Of a stretch of 64,000 bases of DNA, positions 55,674-64,000 are shown piece after piece. The translations under genes were made by a program, and so were the position numbers. The stretch's first letter is position 1. Every line of letters begins with the position of its first letter. Under the pieces are notes generated by a model. It worked only from the letters and a program-made list of their open reading frames with translations, was not told the DNA's origin and did no database searches. The DNA is from Rhodanobacter denitrificans (GTDB lineage Bacteria > Pseudomonadota > Gammaproteobacteria > Xanthomonadales > Rhodanobacteraceae): positions 3,472,001 through 3,536,000 of the forward strand of contig NC_020541.1 of NCBI RefSeq assembly GCF_000230695.2. The letters run 5' to 3'.

Positions 55674-56605
55674 CGCGCCGGCCTCCGCGCGCCAAGCAGG
55701 CCGCTGACCGCGTCGAACGCATCGGCGGTGGTGTCGATGCTGTTCCAGCGCAAGCCCAGCGATTGCGCCAGCTCACCAAGCCGGGCCGGACCGGCACCCA
55801 GCGCACGCTGGAAATCGCTGCGCTGACGCTCGGACTGCAGCAGCACTTCGCAGCGCTCGCCGGCATGCTCCAGCGGGTAGCGCCCCGGTGGGGCCGGCGC
55901 CAGTTCCAGCGCATCGGCCACCACCAGCACGCTGACCCCGGCATGCCGGCCCAGGTCGAGCAAGCGCTGCCGTGCCGATGCGTCGCAGCTGAATCCGTCG
56001 CTGACCAGCAGCACGCGGCTGGCACCATGCAGCACGCGACTGGCACGGGCCAGCGCATCGGACAACGGCTCGAGGCGATCGGACGCGGCCTGTGCATCCC
56101 ACTCGGCCAGCGCGCCGCACACCGCCAGGGCACCGCGCGACCCGGCCTGCGGCCGCAGCAACTGATCGGCGTGGCCAAACGCCATCACCCCGACCCGCTC
56201 GCCGGCGCGCACCGCGTACCACGCGGCGGCGGCGGCGGCGCGCGCCGCCTGCACCGACTTGAAGCGCGCCCGCGTGCCGAAACGCATGCTGGCATGGGTA
56301 TCGAGCAGGATCAGCAGGCAGCCTTCGCGATCTTCCTGGAACAGTTTGGTGTGCAGCTTGCCGCTGCGCGCGGTGAGCCGCCAGTCGAGCCGACGCACGT
56401 CGTCGCCGGCCTGGTAGACGCGCGACTCGGCGTAGTCCATGCCGCGGCCGTATAGACGGCTGGACTGCTGACCGCTGCGCGCGGCACGGCTGAGCAGCGG
56501 CGCCATGCGCACGCGGCCGACCCGCGCACGCAGCGCGATCAGTTCGGCCAGCGCAACCCGGCTGCGGCCGTCGCCGTCCGCGTGATGTGAAGCGACGGCG
56601 TTCAC
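55670..56605 (-). CDS. DUF58 domain protein
   Basis: The 311-residue cytosolic protein has the DUF58 signature YQAGDDVRRLDWRLTARSGKL and LHTKLFQEDREGCLLILLD in its middle, then a VWA-like fold (LLILLDTHASMRFGTR). It is likely a scaffold or substrate recruiter for MoxR. The start is GTG at 56605, overlapping the moxR stop (GTGA). The frame goes on upstream, but that extension is a shadow of moxR. Confidence 0.88.
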   Translation of the reverse strand: MNAVASHHADGDGRSRVALAELIALRARVGRVRMAPLLSRAARSGQQSSRLYGRGMDYAESRVYQAGDDVRRLDWRLTARSGKLHTKLFQEDREGCLLILLDTHASMRFGTRARFKSVQAARAAAAAAWYAVRAGERVGVMAFGHADQLLRPQAGSRGALAVCGALAEWDAQAASDRLEPLSDALARASRVLHGASRVLLVSDGFSCDASARQRLLDLGRHAGVSVLVVADALELAPAPPGRYPLEHAGERCEVLLQSERQRSDFQRALGAGPARLGELAQSLGLRWNSIDTTADAFDAVSGLLGARRPAR

Positions 56606-57597
56606 GGCAGCGGCACGAGATCCAGCAGGCGATCGATCACCTGGTCCGGCCGCACGCCCTCGGCCTCCGCCTCGTAGCTGAGCAGCACGCGATGCCGCAG
56701 CACTTCGTGGGCGATCGCGTGCACGTCTTCCGGCAGCACGTAATCGCGACCGGCCAGCCACGCGTGCGCACGCGAACAGCGGTCCAGCGCGATGGTGGCG
56801 CGCGGGCTGCCACCCCAGGCGATCCAGCGCTTCAGTTCCGGCCCGTAGCGGCCGGCATCGCGGGTGGCCAGCACCAGCTGGGTCAGGTACTCCTCCAGCG
56901 CCGGCGCCATGTGCACCGCCATCGCCGCATCGCGCGCGGCGAACACGTCGGTCTGGCTGAGCAACGCCGGTGGCGCGGCAACCGGATGCGCGCGACGACT
57001 GGCCTGCTCACGCGCCAACTTGAGTATCGCCAGTTCGGCGACCGCATCCGGATAGCCGATCGTCACATGCATCAGAAAGCGGTCGAGCTGGGCCTCCGGC
57101 AGGGCGAACGTGCCTTCCTGCTCGATCGGGTTCTGCGTCGCCATCACCATGAACAGTTCGGGCAACTGCCAAGTGCGGCGGCCGACGGTGATCTGCTGCT
57201 CGGCCATCGCCTCCAGCAACGCGGACTGCACCTTGGCCGGCGCACGGTTGATCTCGTCGGCCAGGACGATGTTGTGGAACAGCGGGCCATGCTCGAACTC
57301 GAAGCTGCCCGACTGCGGGCGGAACACGTCGGTGCCGGTGAGGTCGGCCGGCAGCAGGTCGGGGGTGAACTGCACGCGGTGGAAATCCGCCTCGATCCGC
57401 GCCGCCAGCGCCTTCACCGCGGTGGTCTTGGCCAGGCCGGGGGCGCCCTCGACCAGCAGGTGGCCGTCGGCCAGCAAGGCCACCAGCAGGCAGTCGATCA
57501 GGTGCGGCTGGCCGATGATGCATTGCTGCAGGTCGTCGCGCAGCTGCGCGAACGACTGTTGCAGGCGGCTTGGTGCTGGAGTTTCGGGCATATCCAT
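56602..57597 (-). CDS. MoxR-family AAA+ ATPase
   Basis: The 331-residue chaperone-like ATPase has Walker A EGAPGLAKTT, Walker B FHNIVLADEINRAPAKVQSA, sensor-1 FMVMATQNPIEQEGT, arginine finger region LPEAQLDRF, and sensor-2/lid GGSPRATIALDRCSRAHA. It opens a six-gene operon with DUF58, DUF4381, BatA, BatB/C and BatD. Known MoxR proteins help insert metals or fold and remodel partner proteins. Start codon M at 57597. Confidence 0.93.
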   Translation of the reverse strand: MDMPETPAPSRLQQSFAQLRDDLQQCIIGQPHLIDCLLVALLADGHLLVEGAPGLAKTTAVKALAARIEADFHRVQFTPDLLPADLTGTDVFRPQSGSFEFEHGPLFHNIVLADEINRAPAKVQSALLEAMAEQQITVGRRTWQLPELFMVMATQNPIEQEGTFALPEAQLDRFLMHVTIGYPDAVAELAILKLAREQASRRAHPVAAPPALLSQTDVFAARDAAMAVHMAPALEEYLTQLVLATRDAGRYGPELKRWIAWGGSPRATIALDRCSRAHAWLAGRDYVLPEDVHAIAHEVLRHRVLLSYEAEAEGVRPDQVIDRLLDLVPLP

Positions 57598-57732
57598 GAG
57601 CGGGTTCCGTTCTTGACGTGACAGCGGCGCGACCCGACACGCGGCGGGGCGCAGGCCGGACCGGATGGCGTGCTACAGACCATCGGCAACGCCGGAAGTT
57701 TAATCGGCCTCCGGCAGCCTGGCCGGCGCGCA

Positions 57733-57765
57733 CAAAAAAAGAGGCGGCCGAAGCCGCCTCTTTCA
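57733..57765 (-). terminator. Intrinsic terminator after pilQ
   Basis: On the minus strand, GAGGCGGC pairs with GCCGCCTC over a 4-base loop (57741-57760), followed by TTTTTTT, 17 bases past the pilQ stop. An A/T-rich flank on the other side makes it partly bidirectional. Confidence 0.85.
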
Positions 57766-57781
57766 CTGCACGCTTGCGCGC

Positions 57782-59962
57782 TTACTGCAGCGTGTCGCTG
57801 AGGATGCGCGGCGTCACGAAGATCAGCAGCTCGGCCTTGGTGTTGGTCCGCGAGGTCTTGCGGAACAGCACGCCGACGCCTGGGATGTCGCCCAGGCCGG
57901 GCACCTTGGTCATGGTGTTGGCCTTGTTGATCTCGTAGATGCCGCCCAGCACCACGGTCTGCCCGTTGTCGACCAGCACCGAGGTGTTGATCTCGCGGGT
58001 GTCGATGGTCGGGATCTTGCCACTACCCGGGGCGTCCACGTAGCCGGCCAGCGCATCCTTCTTGACGTTGATCATCAGGTAGACGCGGTTGTCGGCGGTG
58101 ATCGTCGGGGTCACCTTCAGCTCCAGCACGGCGTCCTTGAACTGCACCGTGGCGGTGCCGCTGCCGGCGCCGCTGCCGGCGCTGTTCTGGAACGTGACGT
58201 AGCCGATTTCCTGGCCCTGGCGGATCACCGCTTCCTGCTGGTTGGCGGTGATCACGCGCGGACTGGAGATCACTTCGCCACGACCCTCGGTCTGCGCCGC
58301 GGAGAGTTCCAGGTCGATCGCGTAGTTCGCGCCGAGGATGGCCAGGCCGAAGCTGCCGGCCGCCGGGGTGACCGGCAGGTTCACGTTGAGGCCGCCCGAA
58401 GTCACGTTGCCGCCGCCGAGGCCGGCGGTCAGCGCCGGCGTGGCGGCGGCGGCGTTCTGGAACTCGGTGTTATTGATGCGGCCGTTGACGCCGAACTTCG
58501 CGCCCAGCTCGCGGGTGAAGTCGTCGCTGGCGACCACGATGCGCGACTCGATCAGCACCTGTTGCACCGGCTTGTCCAGCACCGCGATCAGCTCACGCAA
58601 TTGCCTGATCTTCTCCGGCGTGTCGTTGAGCAGCAGCGTGTTGGTGCGCTCGTCGAACGAGACGCTGCCGCGCGGCGACAGGAAGCCGCGCTGGGTGTTG
58701 CCGCCGCTGCTGCCGCCGCCGCCCTGCATGCTGCCGCTGGTCAGCAGCTTGGCGATGTCGGACGCCTTGCCGTAGCTGATCGGCACGTAGTCGGTGATCA
58801 GTTCGGCGGTGTCCTGCGCCTTCAGCTTGGCGTCGGCGAGGTCCTGCTCGTACTTGGCCAGCTCGGCCTGCGGCGCGACCCACACCACGTTGCCGTTGCG
58901 GCGCTTGTCCAGGCTCTTGGCGCGCAGGATCACGTCCAGCGCCTGATCCCACGGTACGTTGACCAGGCGCAGGGTGACGCTGCCGCCGACGCTGTCGGAG
59001 GCGACCAGGTTGAGCCCGGAGATGTCGGCGATCAGCTGCAGCGCCGAGCGCACCGGGATGTCCTGGAAGTTGAAGGTGACGCGCTTGCCGTTGTAGCTCG
59101 GCTCCTGGCCCAGCCGGGCCAGCTTGGCGTCCTTGCTGGCGTCGGCCTTCTTCGGCGCCACTTCGACCACATACTGGTCGGCGGTCTGGTAGGCTGAGGT
59201 CTCGACGTTGCCCTTGACCGCGATCTCCATGCGCGCGCCGCCGCCCATGCCGGCGCGGGTGACGATGGATTGCACCGGGGTGGCGAAGTCCAGCGTATCC
59301 AGACGCTGGGCGAGGTTGGCCGGCAGGTTGGCATGGTCGATGGTGACCAGCACCTTGTCGCCCTTGCGGGTCATTTCGGCATTCGCGCCGCTGCCGCTGA
59401 AGTCGATCAGCACGCGGCCTTCCCCGTTCGGGCCGCGACGAAAGTCGATGTTGGAGATGGTCGGACCGGCCGACGACGATGGCAAGGCCTTGGTCGGGTC
59501 GATCGTGGAGGCGGTGGTCACCGACTGGTCCGTGCTGCCGTTGTTGACCGTCAGCACCAGGCTGTTGCCCTCGACGCGCGAGCGGTAACTCGACTCGCGC
59601 ATCAGCTCGACCACCACGCGGGTGCGGCCGCCGGCGGCCACGGCGGATACGCCGGAGGTCGAGCCCTTGCCGATGTCCAGGTGACGCGGAGCCGCATTAT
59701 CGGTGTCGGCAAAGTCGACCGCGATGCGCGGCGGATTGCCGGTGGTGAAGATCTTCGGCTGCGGCACCGGGCCATCGCCGAAGTCCATGTGCAGCTCGAC
59801 GCTGCCGCCGGGCAGTGCGTCGTAGCTGATGTTCTTCAGCGTGGTGGTGGCTGCCATCGCAGCGCTGGCCCAGGTGGCGCCGGCGATCAGCAGGCCCATC
59901 AACATGTAACGGCTCGCATGGCGCATGACACGGCCCCGGACGGATTGGATTTGGTTGGTCAT
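57782..59962 (-). CDS. pilQ: Type IV pilus secretin PilQ
   Basis: The 726-residue outer-membrane secretin forms the pilus exit channel. It has a signal peptide (TM-like stretch about 20-37, ending AMAATTT), two AMIN domains (about 45-140 and 165-260), an STN/secretin short domain (about 295-350, GKRVTFNFQDIPVRSALQLI), N-domains (about 380-500) and the secretin core with VPGLGDIPGVGVLFR and AELLIFVTPRIL near the end. It is 19 bases after pilP. The second ATG (MRHASRYMLMG, 12 codons in) is a possible alternative start. Confidence 0.97.
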   Translation of the reverse strand: MTNQIQSVRGRVMRHASRYMLMGLLIAGATWASAAMAATTTLKNISYDALPGGSVELHMDFGDGPVPQPKIFTTGNPPRIAVDFADTDNAAPRHLDIGKGSTSGVSAVAAGGRTRVVVELMRESSYRSRVEGNSLVLTVNNGSTDQSVTTASTIDPTKALPSSSAGPTISNIDFRRGPNGEGRVLIDFSGSGANAEMTRKGDKVLVTIDHANLPANLAQRLDTLDFATPVQSIVTRAGMGGGARMEIAVKGNVETSAYQTADQYVVEVAPKKADASKDAKLARLGQEPSYNGKRVTFNFQDIPVRSALQLIADISGLNLVASDSVGGSVTLRLVNVPWDQALDVILRAKSLDKRRNGNVVWVAPQAELAKYEQDLADAKLKAQDTAELITDYVPISYGKASDIAKLLTSGSMQGGGGSSGGNTQRGFLSPRGSVSFDERTNTLLLNDTPEKIRQLRELIAVLDKPVQQVLIESRIVVASDDFTRELGAKFGVNGRINNTEFQNAAAATPALTAGLGGGNVTSGGLNVNLPVTPAAGSFGLAILGANYAIDLELSAAQTEGRGEVISSPRVITANQQEAVIRQGQEIGYVTFQNSAGSGAGSGTATVQFKDAVLELKVTPTITADNRVYLMINVKKDALAGYVDAPGSGKIPTIDTREINTSVLVDNGQTVVLGGIYEINKANTMTKVPGLGDIPGVGVLFRKTSRTNTKAELLIFVTPRILSDTLQ

Positions 59963-59981
59963 TGCATCAGCCCCTGTCTAC

Positions 59982-60527
59982 CTATTTCGCGTCGAGCGCG
60001 ATGCTGGCCGGACGTTCCATCCAGCCACCATTACCGTTGGATACCAGCTCGACCAGGTCGATATGGTCTTCGCTGATCGCCGTGATGTGCCCGTAGTTCT
60101 GGCCCATGTATTCGTTGACATGGACACGATGGATCACACCACCCGGGTCCTTGACCAGTACCTCCATGCCCGCACCGGTACCGACCGTGCCGACCATTTT
60201 CAGGCTGTCCAGCGCGAACAGCTCCAGCGGCTGCTTGGCGCGATTGGCGTCCGGCCGCGGGCCGCTGGTGGCGACGCTGTTGTCCAGCTCGGCCGTGCTC
60301 GGGCTGAACGGGTCACGCCGGTCCTGGTCGCTGTAGGTAAAGGTCTCGAAGGTCTTGATCACAGGCAACGGCTGGATCGGTGCGCCCTTCTTGGCTTTTT
60401 CCTGGGCAACCCAGGTGCGCAGATCCGACATGCCGCGGGTGCAACCGGCCAGCACCAGCGCGGCGCCAAGCATCAGCACCAGCCGTGCGACGTTGGCGGG
60501 TTTGACGACAGCAAGGTTCTTCATCAC
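59982..60527 (-). CDS. pilP: Type IV pilus lipoprotein PilP
   Basis: The 181-residue inner-membrane lipoprotein has a signal with lipobox LVLAGC. A disordered linker follows, then a C-terminal beta domain (PLELFALDSLKMVGTVG, VNEYMGQNYGHITAISED) that binds the PilQ N0 domain. It overlaps pilO by four bases (ATGA); a second ATG follows the first directly. Confidence 0.95.
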   Translation of the reverse strand: MMKNLAVVKPANVARLVLMLGAALVLAGCTRGMSDLRTWVAQEKAKKGAPIQPLPVIKTFETFTYSDQDRRDPFSPSTAELDNSVATSGPRPDANRAKQPLELFALDSLKMVGTVGTGAGMEVLVKDPGGVIHRVHVNEYMGQNYGHITAISEDHIDLVELVSNGNGGWMERPASIALDAK

Positions 60528-61177
60528 TTCGCCCCCCCGGCCGGCTTGCCCTTGTTCGCGGCGGCGCTTTCCTCGTCATCCAGGTAGCGGTAGGTCTTCA
60601 CCGTACCTTGCAGGACCAGCTGGCCGCCCGAGGTGCCGTCCTTGCCCGCTGCTTTCGGCGTCAGCGAGACGTCGTGCAGGGTCAGGATCACCACCCGCGG
60701 CAGCGAGGCCACGCCGCTGATGAAGGTGCCGAACTGGTGGTAGGTGCCGGTGAAGCGCAGCGCAATGGGTTTCTCGGCGTAGAAGTCCTTCGGCGTCTCC
60801 GGGCCGGGCTGGAACAGGTCGCTCTCCAGGCCGGCGGCCTGCGCGGTCTGCGAGATGTCGATCAGCAGCTCGGGCATCTCGGTCTTGCTGGGCAGCTGGC
60901 GCAGCAGCTGGCGCAGCATGTCCTGCATCTCGTCGAGTTGCTGCTGCAGCGCCTCCAGGTTGACCGACTTGGCCTGCTTGGCGGAGAACTCCTGCTTGAG
61001 CTGGTTTTCCTTGCCGGCCAACGAATTCAGGCTGTCCTGCTGGTCGCTGACGAAGAAGTACCAGCCGACCAGCAGTACGAAGCCGAACAGCAGCGCGGTG
61101 AAGAAAATCTTGACCGTTTGCGGCCAACCACCGACGTTGTTGCGGTCGAGGTTCTGGATATCGTGGAGGAAACTCAT
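60524..61177 (-). CDS. pilO: Type IV pilus inner-membrane protein PilO
   Basis: The 217-residue bitopic protein has TM about 25-45 (KIFFTALLFGFVLLVGWYFF), a coiled coil (about 45-95, NSLAGKENQLKQEFSAKQAK) and a periplasmic ferredoxin-like domain with EMPELLIDISQTAQAAGLE and IALRFTGTYHQFGTFISGVA. It forms a heterodimer with PilN and binds PilP. It overlaps pilN by four bases. Confidence 0.95.
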   Translation of the reverse strand: MSFLHDIQNLDRNNVGGWPQTVKIFFTALLFGFVLLVGWYFFVSDQQDSLNSLAGKENQLKQEFSAKQAKSVNLEALQQQLDEMQDMLRQLLRQLPSKTEMPELLIDISQTAQAAGLESDLFQPGPETPKDFYAEKPIALRFTGTYHQFGTFISGVASLPRVVILTLHDVSLTPKAAGKDGTSGGQLVLQGTVKTYRYLDDEESAAANKGKPAGGAK

Positions 61178-61898
61178 GACCGGGCACCTCCCGTGGCGGC
61201 TGGCGCACTCACCGGCTTGACTTCCGGGGCGGTCGTTGCCGCGGGCTTCGCCGGCGAAGCGGTCGCCGCCTTGGCTGCCGCAGCGGGCGCCGTCGAAGCC
61301 GCAGCGGTGCCGGCAGCGTTCGGCAACACCGGGGTCTTGCCGTCGGCCTCGTCGGCCTTCGGCTTGCTCAGCGTCACGTTCAGGCCGAACACGTACGGCA
61401 TGCGGCTGCCGTTATGGGTATTTTCGGTCTTGCGCAGGTCGGCGTGCCCCATCCACGGCGAGCCCTCGATGTTGCGCATGTATTCGGCAACGCTGGCGTT
61501 GGATTGCGCCACGCCATCGAGCGACATCGACTGGCCGTTCTGCTTCAGCCCGCTCAGCCGGGCACTGGCGGGGATCGTCTTCACCAGCTCGTCGAACAGG
61601 TGCACCATCTGCGAGCGATCGGCCTGCAGCTGCTCGATGATCTGCTTGCGCGCCAAGAGGTGTTCGCGCACCTTCTCCAGATCCTTGATCTTCGCGATGC
61701 GCACGTCGAGCTGCTTGATCTCGGTCTGCAGGTAGGTGTTGCGATCGTTCTGGTTGTCGATGCGCTGATCCATCCAGAACACCCACAGCAACAGCACACC
61801 CAGCCCCGCCACGAAGGCGGCGGCGAGCTGCATGTAGAACTCGCGTTCACGTTGCTTGCGCCGTGCGACGCGCCACGGAAGTAGGTTGACGTGTGCCA

Positions 61899-61899
<1 letters not shown>
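61174..61899 (-). CDS. pilN: Type IV pilus inner-membrane protein PilN
   Basis: The 241-residue protein carries the PilM-binding motif at the N-terminus (MAHVNLLPWRVARRK, the INLLPWR consensus). A TM follows (about 24-43), then a coiled coil (about 50-95) and a periplasmic ferredoxin-like domain (about 100-185). The C-terminal 50 residues are Ala/Pro-rich and look disordered. The ATG at 61899 overlaps the pilM stop by one base; the frame runs upstream but only as a shadow. Confidence 0.95.
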
Positions 61900-63229
<1,330 letters not shown>

Positions 63230-64000
63230 ATGCAAATTTTCAAACGCTTGCTGCGCTGGGCTCTGGTCCTGGCCTTTTCCGGTTTGCTCCTGGCAGTTGT
63301 CGCGGTAGGTGTGGCGTATTGGCTGATCGCCCCGAGGCTCCCCTCGGTGGCCGAACTGAAGAACTACCCGATGCAGGTGCCGCTGCGCGTGCTGAGCGCC
63401 GACGGCAAGCTGATCGCCAGCTTCGGCGAGACCCGGCGCATCCCGGTGGATATCGGGAACGTGCCGGACCGGCTCAAGCACGCCGTGCTGTCGGCCGAGG
63501 ACGCGGACTTCTACCACCACCCCGGCGTGGACTGGCACGGCATCGCGCGCGCCGGCTGGCATGTGCTGGTAACCGGCGGCGACAAGGGCCCCGGCGGCTC
63601 CACCATCACCCAGCAGGTGGCCCGCAACTTCTTCCTGAGCCCCGAAAAACTGTATTCGCGCAAGCTCACCGAGATCTTCATCGCGCTGCGCATCGAGCAT
63701 GAGCTGAGCAAGGACCAGATCCTCGAGCTGTATCTCAACAAGATGTTCCTCGGCCACCGCTCCTACGGCGTGGCCGCGGCGGCCGAGTATTACTACGGCA
63801 AGACGCTGGACCAGCTGACCGTGGCCGAATGCGCACTGATCGCCTCGACCTTCCAGCTGCCCTCGGCGGTCAATCCGATCAACAGCCCGAAGCGGGCGAT
63901 GGCCCGGCGCAACTGGGTACTGGGCGAAATGCTGCGCCACGACTACATCACCCGGGCCGTGTACGAACAGGCGATCGCCGAGCCGAACCATGCCTACCCG
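63230..64000 (+). CDS. mrcA: Class A penicillin-binding protein PBP1A, N-terminal part (truncated by window)
   Basis: The frame is open from ATG 63230 to the window end (257 residues seen). It has a cytosolic start, one TM (about 9-33), and the glycosyltransferase GT51 domain: SAEDADFYHHPGVDWHGIARA (catalytic Glu), GGSTITQQVARNFFLS, RKLTEIFIALRIEHELSKDQ, ILELYLNKMFLGHRSYGVAAA and YYGKTLDQLTVAECALIA. The transpeptidase domain lies beyond the edge. In many gammaproteobacteria ponA is divergent from pilM, as here. Confidence 0.95.
   Translation, partial: MQIFKRLLRWALVLAFSGLLLAVVAVGVAYWLIAPRLPSVAELKNYPMQVPLRVLSADGKLIASFGETRRIPVDIGNVPDRLKHAVLSAEDADFYHHPGVDWHGIARAGWHVLVTGGDKGPGGSTITQQVARNFFLSPEKLYSRKLTEIFIALRIEHELSKDQILELYLNKMFLGHRSYGVAAAAEYYYGKTLDQLTVAECALIASTFQLPSAVNPINSPKRAMARRNWVLGEMLRHDYITRAVYEQAIAEPNHAYP

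Overview
The window is a GC-rich, gene-dense piece of a bacterial chromosome. Gene content and style point to a gammaproteobacterium of the Xanthomonadales (Rhodanobacteraceae/Xanthomonadaceae type): a pilMNOPQ-ponA locus, a ppc gene divergent from a riboswitch-controlled ahcY, TonB-dependent receptors, and abundant short palindromic intergenic repeats. The genus is an inference; no rRNA is present. Both window ends cut genes (uup at the left, a class A penicillin-binding protein at the right).

Layout. 1-6.3 kb: uup end, a GST, a GIY-YIG protein, ppc (minus), then an SAH riboswitch and ahcY. 6.4-17.1 kb: a catabolic island for D-amino acids, with an RpiR regulator, an APC permease, a dipeptide-epimerase-like racemase (DgcA type), two periplasmic D-aminoacylase-like amidohydrolases, a DUF1611/DgcN protein and a TonB-dependent receptor. 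17.3-23.5 kb: metF, a small DUF4124-like protein, ilvE, a two-component system, and rimK with a RimB-like retropepsin.

23.5-26.3 kb holds the most unusual object. A group II intron with an intact RT/maturase/HNH protein and a textbook domain V splits a tRNA-Gly(CCC) gene in its anticodon stem. The intron carries a second, complete tRNA-Gly(CCC) between its 5' ribozyme domains and its protein gene. The two tRNAs differ in the anticodon arm by one compensatory base-pair swap, and that swap falls on the intron's target-recognition positions. EBS1 in the intron pairs perfectly with the last six bases of the 5' exon.

26.5-45 kb: a FecR/DUF6600 protein, trmB, a DUF559 gene bracketed by REPIN-like repeats, an SLC13 transporter, a UDP-sugar dehydrogenase, a Rieske protein, an EamA and an AtoE transporter, a split MacAB-like exporter, an FAH-family enzyme, mscL, and an M28 peptidase. 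45-50.5 kb: an RND efflux pair with a MarR regulator, and a macrodomain protein. 50.6-57.6 kb: a tightly overlapping MoxR-DUF58-DUF4381-BatA-BatB/C-BatD operon. 57.7-63 kb: pilMNOPQ (type IV pilus alignment complex and secretin), divergent from ponA.

Two families of palindromic intergenic repeats (called A and B here) recur between genes, mostly at convergent gene ends. All coordinates and motifs were read by eye. Family names rest on motif recognition, not on database searches.
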